64,000 bases of DNA, from NCBI GenBank assembly GCA_008704415.1, contig VXIS01000073.1, positions 1-64,000 of the forward strand, written 5' to 3'. This DNA comes from Sphaerosporella brunnea. Taxonomy: Eukaryota; Ascomycota; Pezizomycetes; Pezizales; Pyronemataceae. Positions 10,242-19,338 of this stretch are shown here, piece after piece; position 1 is the stretch's first letter; each line of letters starts with the position of its first letter. A program made the translations under genes and the position numbers. The notes beneath the pieces were generated by a model. That model was not told the origin of the DNA. It made no database searches and saw nothing but the letters and a program-made list of their open reading frames with translations.

Positions 10242-11359
10242 TCAGCGGACCCGATGGTGGCACGGTGGAACAGCATGCGCGTGAGCCATAATGGAGTGTT
10301 GGAGCGCACCGAGAATACATAAACTGTGTGGCCGGCGATTGGTATATGGGTTTTGAGGGTGCGGGCAGTTTGGACATAAAAGCGTTATGCAAGAGATTAC
10401 TCCGGTGGACATATCCAGTCGCCTGGACCGACTGCAGGCCGTCCAGTGCATATACCGCCACAAACGACTGCTGGTCGTGGGTAATCCCTCGGGCTGAACT
10501 GCATGAAGTGGTCCAGGTCCAGTTCACGGTCACCACCGGTCGGACTGGACTGTGAGGAACACCGAAGAAGTGCTCGTGGCATGCTATTTCCCCAACAGAC
10601 AGGGCCGGCGATCATCGGAGCGGCCCTTTCGGAGCTTCTACTTCGCGGGTGTGCAGTTGTCGCGTGTCCTGTAAGGAACTGATAACGCCAGGGCCGCGTG
10701 CGCGTTCCTCTCTTTGTCAGGGCTGACCGAAACCCCAGCGTCGCCACACCTGTGGAACGCAATGCGATCCACGTCAACCTCACACGCCTGGCGTGAAAAC
10801 ACGCCTTGCAGGAGGCCTTAACCGGCGAGGACGCAGCGTGCTGCGCTATGCGCTTCGCAATCTTGTTGTCTTCGACGTTGGCATGCCCCGGTGTCTGGTG
10901 AATGGTGAGTGAACATGCTTGATCGACAATCCGACGCTCGATTATCTGTTGCGCCGAAGCACCACCGATGCAACTCTGCCAGGACCAGACCAGTCCATCC
11001 AGAGCTTTGGGGGAGATAGTTTGCCGCAGGGTGATCTCATGCCGCGTCTCGCGGGCCGGTAGGGAGGACGTCTTCGTTGGGACCTCGGTCAAGCTATTTT
11101 CAGTCTCGTATGCCTCGATTTCCCGTAGCGATCGGTATTTGAGCCTCTCGTTGGGGCCGATCCAGCGGTGCAGGTGTGTAGTGGTGGGAATGCGACGCAT
11201 CGCGCAGCGTACCTGTCCCTTGTCCAGTCGAGACACATCCGTCATGGATCGTCGGGGAGGCCTGAATGTAAGCCAGTGCGTCTCGGTGCAAGCAGTTCCG
11301 GCCTGGCACCCGATCACGTCATCTATCTCCAGGAGAGGCTCCAGACGAGGGACTCCCAC
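10242..11359 (-). pseudogene. LINE remnant: RNase H and C-terminal region
   Basis: The minus-strand frame 11359-10397 carries IHQTPGHANVEDNKIAKRIA, which matches the conserved C-terminal RNase H stretch of non-LTR elements (PGH then a V-x-x-N-x-x-A-x-x-x-A pattern). It is followed about 70 residues later by FLTGHATTAHP, the counterpart of the LxTGH motif found after RNase H in fungal LINEs. A shift into another frame at 10463-10242 gives WRYMHWTACS, similar to the element's C-terminal end. No reverse transcriptase segment is present, so this is a 5'-truncated, decayed copy, separate from and more degraded than the LINE at 50.6-62.6 kb. Confidence 0.55.
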
Positions 11360-12496
11360 GAGAGTTGGGCACGCCGTGACGGGCCAGGACGACTACTCAT
11401 GGCCGCGTGTGGACGAGTGAGAGGAGAAGCATTGAATCGGTCCCGGTCGCCACGGAAGCTACAAGGCCCGGATTCAGTCCGTTCTAAATGCCCATTTTAT
11501 TTGATCAATATATCTACTCCCGAAATCATGACAATCCAGTATCCATGAATGATGGGGGCCAAGGACCACATGACGACTTGGAGCGATATCGCGTCTTTTC
11601 GAAAACACATGACACGCCATTCACTGTGTATCAGCTTGCATGAGACCGCTCTTGCTGCGAGCATCACCAGTGTCACTTATTGCCACAATATTCCTCAGCA
11701 GCAGCACCGAGAACGGTTCTGAGCTGCAGCGTTGCTGTTGCTGCCCACGCTGCCTGTTGGGTATCAAGGTAACGAACGGTCATTCTCGAGGTGTGCTTTC
11801 TTTAGCGATAGTCGTCGTTTACACTGGCTCGTCTGGGGTTGCTACGGGTCTCCCTCAGGCGGGCAGTGCGAGGCCTGCTGTTCACTCCGCGTCTCCGCCT
11901 GGATGGCACGATATGGCCACGCTGCAGTGCATTAGGCGTCTGCGTTCCAATCAGGTTGGCTGCCGGGGCAACATGTTTGGCACCGGCATTTTAACTGAAT
12001 ACGGTACCATGTTTTACCAAAAGAAACAGTGCGTACGATGTTCAAGATCTTGGGTCTGGATACACCTGTTTCCGCGCCTTGAGCAATGATCCGCAACTCG
12101 AGATTGACGTATAGTTTGCACAGTCAGGTATGGTAACCGTACGGCGTGCAGTCATCAGTACATTCTATTGCAGTTCACAACGATTTACCAATTTCATAGT
12201 GTCCAGCAGCGTAGTAGATCCGCAGTATCGTCGGTAAAGCTCCTCCACGGCTTCGCTCCAGAATGGCTTCGCTTGAGCCGTCATACACCGCCACCGTAAA
12301 ACTGCACCATAAATCGCCACTCCAACTGCGCTATCTAGGGGCAGATTGTTTCGCGGTCTGTGTACGCATTGCATCCAACGCGCGCAAACCCGGCCTGTCA
12401 TGCGTCCGCGCAATGCGATCAATGACCTGCGCCCCGGGTTTTGGCTGTCAACACAGCCCGCCGGATACCGAGTGCTTCGCAGTGACGTCTCTCGGA
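11360..12496. other. No gene recognised
   Basis: No open frame with recognisable content. The plus-strand frame 11640-12089 has an N-terminal hydrophobic run but poor codon quality further on. The minus-strand frame ending at 12165 has a coding-like tail, but it overlaps the better candidate at 12544-13005. Confidence 0.35.
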
Positions 12497-12502
12497 TATA
12501 AA
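12497..12502 (+). promoter_or_regulatory. TATA-like site before 12544
   Basis: TATAAA lies 47 bp upstream of the ATG at 12544. That leaves only a very short leader, so the site may instead be chance. Confidence 0.3.
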
Positions 12503-12543
12503 CAGCTGCTTCACAGGAGGTCACGCGACCCCAGGGTGCCACA

Positions 12544-13005
12544 ATGCCGCCATCAGCCTCGTCCATCGCCGCCGCGCCCACGCCCGCAGAACGTCGTTTC
12601 TCTGCCGCCTCGCCAGGATCTCCTCTGCCCGTCACACCTGCGCGGCCAAACCTTAAGTTCAACATCGAGCGCCTGAGTCCAGATGAGCTGTCATCCCCGC
12701 TGGCTCCGTCAATCTGTAGGACTCCGCTGCCGTTGCGTGCAACAGTGACCAGTACTCACCACGCAATAGACAAACCAGCGCCGCCGAAGACGCCGGCCGC
12801 CAAGACGCCGGTCAAAGGGCCGGTAAAAACCACTATCCCCGCCCCTCCTGCGGCTGCGGAGCAGATGTACACTGCCATGACTCCGAGCGCGAAACAGGCC
12901 GACGACCTGTTGGAGGTGCCCGAGACCCCGCCGGAGGTACATACATGCCCCGCGCGGCTGGAGAGCGGCGATGAAATGAAGCGGGAGTCGTCGCCGGAGT
13001 TGTGA
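12544..13005 (+). CDS. Pro/Ala/Thr-rich hypothetical protein, 153 aa
   Basis: A single open frame from an ATG in an ACAATGCC context to TGA at 13003-13005. Third codon positions are strongly G/C-biased, which is the best evidence that this frame rather than an overlapping one is coding. The protein is low-complexity and probably disordered: a Ser/Ala/Pro N-terminus, a short more ordered stretch (NLKFNIERLSPDEL, about residues 38-51), a Lys/Pro repeat (KTPAAKTPVKGPVKTT), and an acidic C-terminus. No enzyme motif, signal peptide or membrane segment is seen. The basic KTP repeats recall chromatin-binding proteins, but this is only resemblance. It is surrounded by decayed sequence, so it may be a surviving exon of a larger gene. 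Confidence 0.45.
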   Translation: MPPSASSIAAAPTPAERRFSAASPGSPLPVTPARPNLKFNIERLSPDELSSPLAPSICRTPLPLRATVTSTHHAIDKPAPPKTPAAKTPVKGPVKTTIPAPPAAAEQMYTAMTPSAKQADDLLEVPETPPEVHTCPARLESGDEMKRESSPEL

Positions 13006-13931
13006 TAGGCCGGGCCTGAAGGTAGAGGAATGCAGCCGTTTTCGTCGCTTTTGTTCCTTGTCGTCTGAATGAACGTGCTTGTGACATCGTTGCACGCTGC
13101 GTTGGTCCCGTTCTGATTGTGCATTATGGGTCGCTGCTTATACATTTCTGCACCTCTATGAGCTACCCGGGGCCTGTGAACCGATTTCATCACGGCGCTC
13201 TGGCAGGAAACCAATATCCCGAGTCAATGCTGTTGAAATGTCCTCACGTCTGTTTATGATTACTCCATCGCGTATTTTGGGTCTGCCTCGGGCGGCAACG
13301 ACCTGGATTGACGCGTTGGAATCGGGATATGCAAAGACAACCGTGGAATCTTCAAAAGCAGCCTTTTATAACACCTCCCATACGGATGTTGACGTCCCCG
13401 ACTGCATCCACCTACCGCAACAGCGTCAACGTGAATATCCTGAACGGCTCATTTGCATACCCTCAGTTTGACGCGTAACGGCCGTTTCAATCAACGACGG
13501 AAGGCTAGTTGGATTATTCAGTGTTGTACCGTCACTGTCATGCTTTTCGGCGCGAGGTCAGTATCCAACTATGTTATAGTGCAGGCGCTTATAAACCGCG
13601 TCGTGGCACGTCTCCGGTTGGTGAAGATGGGTGGAGATGGACGACCACCACCAAAGCCGTCGTCGAGATGGACAACCACCACCAAAGCCGTCGTCGCCGC
13701 GTCGGAAACCAGAGCAAAACAACCAGCAAGCACCCAAAGCAGATGCGCTCTACAATCTAGTGCGTTCCGCTCTCATCGTTCCGACCCTGCTGGCTTTGAA
13801 AAATCGCCTCTATGGATTGTGAAAAGCTTGGACCAGAGAATACAAGCATGGCCCCGCGATAGCGAGCTGCCAATACCTTGAAGGTGATGATGTCTGCACC
13901 GAGAGCTGAGACCCGGGTCCTCTTTTTCGTC
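13006..13931. other. No gene assigned; contains a 2 x 31 bp repeat
   Basis: A short plus-strand frame at 13238-13471 begins with an ATG in fair context but shows no family features. Two 31-bp direct repeats at 13634-13664 and 13665-13695, starting GAGATGGAC and rich in CCACCA, differ at one base. Confidence 0.5.
13634..13695. repeat. Tandem repeat, 2 x 31 bp
   Basis: Two adjacent 31-bp copies with a single mismatch by eye. Encoded residues are mostly basic and polar in the frames available. Confidence 0.8.
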
Positions 13932-14452
13932 ATGAATTTCAGCAAATATGCACCAAATCCACAATGCCTGAGCCTGCTGCCCCCAAACTTGTATCCTACA
14001 CCAAACTGGTATCCTACAACACAGCAGGAGGAACCACCAGCAATGGACAGAGCGAGCAAAAGAACCCTACGTCTACGACAAGCTGGTGGCGCCCGGAAGC
14101 GCAGGCGTCTCAACCATGGAGAATCTCTCGGCGAATCTCTCGGCGATGGCGGTTATTACTGGGGCGCATGCAAGCACTATGCCGGGAAGCACGGGAAATA
14201 CACTCTGCCCGGTATTTATCCCTTTCTCAGTAATGCAACAGTAACTAATAGCCATGAGACTTTATGGAGGCGATCCCCGAAGCTCTGTGGTCTGTGAAGC
14301 CATCGCTCATTTTCAAGTACTGGCGACTACCTCCGCGTATTATCCAGGCATATAGGGAAGGCGCCACGTTTGGAGACGAGGAGTACAGAGCGCGGGTCTA
14401 TACCAGCCACCAGCGAGTCTCACAGCTAGAGCCAGGCGCAGATGGGCAATAA
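13932..14452 (+). pseudogene. Two coding-like segments of an unrecognised gene
   Basis: The first frame, from an ATG at 13932 to 14297, encodes a Pro-rich N-terminus followed by a basic RKRRR stretch that could be a nuclear localisation signal, then an aromatic, Gly-rich segment (YYWGACKHYAGKHGKY). A second frame, 14264-14452, has good codon quality (FKYWRLPPRIIQAYREG and a TSHQRVSQLEPG end). The two are in different frames and overlap by 34 bp, with no clean intron joining them, so a frameshift is likely. I do not recognise the family. If the break is an assembly error, this would be one protein of about 170 aa. Confidence 0.3.
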
Positions 14453-15347
14453 ATTGATTATTGGGGTCAAGGTCCAGTGGCCCCAGGGTTCACTCTGAAC
14501 TTTGGTCCCCACGAAGCCGTACCCTCTGACCACCGTCTACACCGTGTCTGCTGCTTACTTTCCGGTGAAAATATCCGTGCGACAACTAGGTCTATAGCTG
14601 CCTGCACCATAAGTATTTTCAGGTGCTATCCTGAATCCTTTCCCCACGGGCGGACCGTCTAGGTCTTCCGTTTTCCCCTACACAAGTATACATGACCTAT
14701 GAAAACGCGTCTTTAACTATTCCTCGAGCATCTGGCTGTTTTCACCGTCGTCCACCAAACCCTGAGCATATAACGTCACCGGTACTGAACCAAAACCCAA
14801 GGGGTCGTTAGCTCATCGCTGCCACCAAAACCTCCGGACACATACTATCATCGCAGGTGCCCAGTCACCCCGAAAGCACCATCCCTTGGGCCTACGCGGT
14901 GGCCAGTCATAATTTGCCCTGAACCGTGTAACCATCAGCTAAAACCAAGTTACCGCCATTCCGGGTGGGCGGGCTGGCTCGAAGCTAAACGTCACGGGTG
15001 AGGTACGCTCGGCCGGGTAAACAATACCAGAGCCAATATGCAATGTTAAGAGGAAGTGTCTTCTTTCCTTCACCCATACGAGATGATATCTGAGACCTCG
15101 TTCTGCTAACCCGGCAATGCTGAGCCTCGAGTATGGACGCCCTCAGTACCTGCCCCTGCACAGTCATTTTGTGTATTCAGTATAAAGTCAGGACGACCCC
15201 CTCAAGAACGCAAAGTCGTAGAGGGACTGCCGTATTGCGTTCCAGGGGATTATGCGTTGTTTGAGAGCGCTATGCGGCGTCAGAAGTGTGGACATTATAA
15301 TCGAACCATTTAATTGGAGGCGAACAGTTGAACAATAGTGCAGCTGA
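14453..15347. other. No gene recognised
   Basis: Stop-rich in all frames, with nothing repetitive seen by eye. Confidence 0.5.
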
Positions 15348-17148
15348 GTTAAACATTGGGCGCGCCGTGTTTGAAAAACCGGTAAACAAGCGGGTTGTTA
15401 ACTCAAAAAATCCAGCGGTTTAACAAATTTCGAATTTGATGAAATGATCACAAAAATGTGTATTATACCCCCCAAAATACAGATTTCTTTTTTGGTGCGC
15501 ACCCCTACCCGCTAGCCCCACTTGAGACGCGCTCCTCACCGCCTGTCCGCTTCCCAACGCTGCTCGCAGCACATGGTGCCGACATTGCTTTCGCATGGAA
15601 AGCTATGTACATACTAACGGCGGCGCTAAGACAAACACCCGCAGTGTCTCCATCGTCGCGCCTTGCCGCTCCCTCCATGCCCCAACGTGATCTCCGCTTG
15701 TATATGGCGCTGTCTGTATTTTCCTGCCAGGTGATATAGTTGTTTGCATGTGAAGCAGAGTGGTTGTGCTCTATCGAGCACTTCGACTCCGCCAATCCGA
15801 AGAGACTTGATCTTCCGGTAGGTTAGGCTTGGGAGTCGACTGGTGGTGGATAGAAAGTTCGCGTGTCGCTGACACAACCTGTGTTGTGGGCTTGAGGGGG
15901 GTACGAGGAACCAGAGAGAAAAAACCAGGGTGTACGTTGCAAATTTCTCTATTTTTTGTGGGGTACAGGCATAATAGCCGTCGCAAAAGGGTTTCGAGTC
16001 TTCTGGCGCCGGCAGAAAAAACCACCAATTGTAATTCCATCATAAAATCCACTGCCCCCCGCACCAAGCAGTTCGGTTATTTTAGCAGCGAGAACAGCCA
16101 TGGCAGCTTCTGGTTGACCCATGTCTGGCGCCGTACGGCCCCCAAGCATCGTGAGTCCAGGAAATCAGCAGGAACCCAGACATCTGACGATGAGAAGCGG
16201 CGAGTTCTGTGGATGATGGGTGCTCCGCAGCGAGCATGAGTCCCTGAGCGTTTACAGACGGTCAGTGGGAAGCAGCAAGCAGCAGGACATGGGCTATTTG
16301 TACTCACCAGTATGGGAGCCCGGCAAGCAGGAAGTTGGGCTCAACTAGCGATTAGTTGTGCTATGAATTGGTGTGTCGCGAGGTGTCAAAGACCTGAAGC
16401 CAATGTGACGTCAGAAGTGGTTTAATGAATGCAGTGTTTAAGTCGGTAGGAGTTCAACAATGCGTTAAACATCTGGTTAAAACTAGTGGTTAGCAGCAGT
16501 ACCCGTTCAACATGAAGCCATCGTGATCATAGAACCCCGGGTTAAACAATGGTAGCGTAAATTTAAACAGCCATTGGTTGTCCAGTGGTTGAATAATCTG
16601 TCAAGAATCGCGAACCAATCGTCACAGAACTGCTCGAATCACGGCTTAAGCAACTGTGTGTGAGGAAAGAACATTCATGTCCAAGTTGATCAATCGTTAA
16701 ACAACTTGGTTGTTTAACTTCAAACAACGGCCTCTTGTTCAGTGATTCTTCCATCTTCACCCGTTCAAACCTACAATAAGAAACCATAGCCGAGTGGATC
16801 AATCCATGAGCTGATCGAGGAAACATTGTGGCGCGTGATTTCCTCCTCCCCTACGCGCGGACGCCTGATGGTGAAGGTAGTCTGCGTCGGGTGTGAGCCT
16901 TGATGGTTTTCTTCGTTCATGGCTGGTTATCCAGAAACAGTGTACCTTTTGATGCTTCAATTCCTTGGTTCTTTGTGTATTGATTTAATGTACGTACAAC
17001 GCCACATTGTAGGTTATGCACAGAACAATATCGATCGTGCACACGCGGTGTTTCCTTCAAAGCTCCCCATGGCCAGAAGGTCCCAGATGCCACACGCTCT
17101 ATGTTGCTGAGGGCACTAGAATCTACGGAAGATTCCGCATTGTTTAAC
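15348..17148. repeat. Cluster of GTTAAAC heptamers
   Basis: GTTAAAC or its complement occurs at about 15348, 15417, 16464, 16541, 16696, 16712 and 17142, several extended to GTTAAACAATG. Two copies form a near-perfect palindrome at 16696-16718 (10-bp arms, 3-bp gap). A random 7-mer would be expected far less than once in 1.8 kb. Such clusters occur as subterminal transposase sites in DNA transposons, but I find no matching terminal inverted repeats or target duplication. Confidence 0.5.
15949..16360 (-). pseudogene. Ankyrin-repeat protein relic, C-terminal exon
   Basis: The minus-strand frame 16149-15949 reads GRTAPDMGQPEAAMAVLAA then KITELLGAGGSGFYDG, which fits the last repeat and end of fungal ankyrin proteins (GRTALDMA...L-x-LLGAGG-x-GFYDG). 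Upstream lies a clear intron on the minus strand, 16307-16244 (GTGAGT donor, CACTGAC branch-like site, CTCAG acceptor, 64 bp). The exon between intron and repeat changes frame at a run of five G, so the reading is broken once. A short plausible exon precedes the intron. The 3' extension after GFYDG is probably not part of the original protein. Ankyrin repeats bind other proteins; the partner cannot be guessed. Confidence 0.45.
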
Positions 17149-17594
17149 CGTGTCGTGTTCGGCTAGCCGGCCCCTTGCTCACCAGTATGTTTGCCCGGCA
17201 GGATGGAAGACATAGACACTCGCTGGTGTTCTTCGAACCTAAGACAAATAGAACCCTTCTCTGTACGTACGCGAGCGCACAACCATTGACAGAACCGCAA
17301 CACCACGCGGATGCGCGTTCTTCTGACCAATACGGTGATATCTGTTGGGATAGCCAACCCCATGATTTCAACCCGCGGCTCCAGAGTCGTCTCTCTTCTT
17401 TATGGGCACGTGGCCAAGTTCAAGGTCAGATTGCTGAGCCGTCCGATTCTGTGAACGACTGTGCACTTCAATGTCGTCAAACCCTGCAAATGTAGGCTGT
17501 AATAACGCGAACAGTGGAGCCGCTCATGATTAGTGGTACCCCCCTTTGGTAGGATCGATCTGCGGTAAAAATGTCGGTGTTGGGAACGGTCTAT

Positions 17595-18107
17595 TCAGAT
17601 GCAGCCAACCGTCGTGCGCGACAGTACAATTCTTGAGATTAGAGGCATGCTGCATAATAGTTCAGACAAGTTGAGCCCCGGGCCATGACCTCGAGAAGGC
17701 AACGGTAAATAAATGCTGCTGGCACACATCCGCATATGATGGTAGGTAGCAGAGGGCAATGCCTCAATGAGAGTTGCGCTTGTAATGATATCAATTGGGT
17801 GAGCGAGCAAGTCATTTTGATATAGAGACTGCGGGCATAATTGCCCAGAATGACAACCCCTACACCGAGTAGACTGAAAAACACCTCTGCGCTCGTACCA
17901 ACCCTCGCGCCTTACCATGCAACAAGGCATCATACCCTCGCCAACCACTCGCAGACCAGCCACGTTCCTCTTTAATGATGAAAGGCGCTCAAGAAGAGAA
18001 CACAATTCATCGCAGACGCCTGTGCTAACCCGTATAATCACTAAAGATACGCTGGAGATGGGTGCGCCGGATAGCAGCTGCCGCATCCGCCCGAAAGGAT
18101 TACCCAC
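17595..18107 (-). pseudogene. Coiled-coil plus membrane protein relic
   Basis: The first part (18107 to about 17885) encodes a charged heptad-like segment (LCSLLERLSSLKRNVAGLRV) followed by MVRREGWYERRGV. At a run of T near 17880 the reading shifts into the frame 17884-17639. That frame continues with a hydrophobic segment (FFSLLGVGVVILGNYARSLY) and a second one (PLLPTIICGCVPAAFIYRCL). The order of coiled coil, then two membrane segments separated by a Leu/Gln/Ser-rich loop, is coherent across the shift, so this is best read as one gene with a single frameshift. It has no enzyme motif and I cannot name the family. A sequencing indel in the T-run would be an alternative explanation for the break. 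Confidence 0.4.
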
Positions 18108-18562
18108 CGAAACCTTCTAGAGTATGCCATGTTGATGCCAGACATGGCTGGCGATGTGTACGCATAGTTATACAAAGCACGCGGACAAGGCCACAGGACC
18201 CAGCCAATTTCAGTACTATCGATCTGCACAACCCCAACAAACCCAACTACAGACGCTGCGTCCATGTCAATAACTTGCGGGACGATCGCAGCGACAACGA
18301 GCGCGTTGTCCGGCATCTGAAACTCAGGGTTAGTAATACGCCCTAGAGGGTGGCGTAAACGACTTATGCTTGAGGAGGGGGGGTGGTGTAGACTGTAAAT
18401 TGGTGTCGTTTTGTGGTTGTTCGCTATCCCGCACTCATCAGGTTTTGAATGGGGCCTTCACCTAATTGTGGATATCATAGTAAGACTCCAACAGGCTGGA
18501 AGACAACTACAAAGTTCTCTTCCTTCAATATCACCTCTAATTCAAACCTTCCGATGAGTGCA

Positions 18563-18568
18563 TATAAC
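18563..18568 (+). promoter_or_regulatory. TATA-like site of the zinc-finger-like gene
   Basis: TATAAC 131 bp upstream of the ATG at 18694, followed by a C/A-rich leader. Confidence 0.3.
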
Positions 18569-18600
18569 CCGGTGGATCTCTCCTCGACTCCATCATATCA

Positions 18601-18690
18601 ACACAACGACAGCCACAACAACCACAACAACCACAACAACCACAACCAAAAAGTCCACAACAACCACAAACCAAAAGCCAAACAAAACTC
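18601..18690. repeat. CAA/CCA microsatellite in a 5' leader
   Basis: An (ACAACC)-type array, nearly free of G and T, fills the last 90 bp before the ATG at 18694. Unstructured CAA-rich leaders are common in well-translated fungal mRNAs, so it may serve the gene that follows. Confidence 0.7.
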
Positions 18691-18693
18691 ACA

Positions 18694-18852
18694 ATGTCTA
18701 GCCCGCGTCCTTTCTGGAAGTGTCACTTGTGTGAAACCGTGCACACCCAATATGACGACCCAAACGTCTGTATGAATCGCGCGTGCAGGCATCGAATGTG
18801 CACAAGCTGCTTCGTGAACGTAATGGGTTCGTGGGTGAATGTTACTTTCTAG
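18694..18852 (+). CDS. Small Cys-rich zinc-finger-like protein, 52 aa or first exon
   Basis: The ATG sits in a near-ideal fungal context (CTCACAATGTC) after a CAA-rich leader. The peptide carries WKCHLCETVHTQY, then CMNRACRHRMCTSC. The spacing C-x2-C ... C-x4-C-x-H-x2-C-x2-C matches a small zinc-binding fold seen in short fungal proteins of unknown role. The unspliced frame ends at TAG 18850-18852. Alternatively the frame is spliced: a GTAATG at 18820 or GTGAAT at 18835 could pair with a CCCTAG acceptor ending at 18996. Either donor puts the next exon in the same frame (see 18997-19338). No membrane segment or signal peptide is present. The zinc ligands are seen directly; function is unknown. 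Confidence 0.55.
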   Translation: MSSPRPFWKCHLCETVHTQYDDPNVCMNRACRHRMCTSCFVNVMGSWVNVTF

Positions 18853-18996
18853 TTTGCTTACCCGATATATACTGTAATAATAATATACTTTAATTACTTC
18901 ATGACATCAATATCTGGTGATAAATTTGCATATTTGCGACGGATTAATCCATTCACTCGCTACCTTCTTTTGCATACGGCACTTCCTTGTCCCTAG

Positions 18997-19338
18997 GACG
19001 ACGATACATGCCCGAGAGGAGCCCCACGAACAACGGAGAATGCGGACACCAGGTTGGAGAACGCCGATTCTGACGAGTTATTGCGCCGGCGCCGGCACGC
19101 TCCTATGCAACAGGCCACGCGCTTTGACTGGCTGGAGTGTGTATCAAAGGATACGCGGTTCCAACACTATGGCGACTTGTGCGTGTCCTGCGCCACCCAT
19201 GGCTCGGTATGGACGAAAACCTTGCAAGTTTCTTACAGGGAAGCGCTGTATGGAAAAAATCGGAAAATCTGTGTCTGTCTCCCTTTGGCGTTGTCACTTC
19301 CAAGATGGGCTTGGTTTTTGGACGTAGTCTGTCACTGA
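18997..19338 (+). other. Candidate second exon of the zinc-finger-like gene
   Basis: This frame is in phase with 18694 if an intron of 162-177 bp is removed. It encodes a polar segment with two EN-A-D repeats and a basic RRRRH stretch. It then has an aromatic/Cys segment with C-x2-C (DLCVSCATHG) and ends in a hydrophobic tail with TGA at 19336-19338. A second Cys pair would suit a zinc-binding protein, but the proposed donors are weak. Confidence 0.3.
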
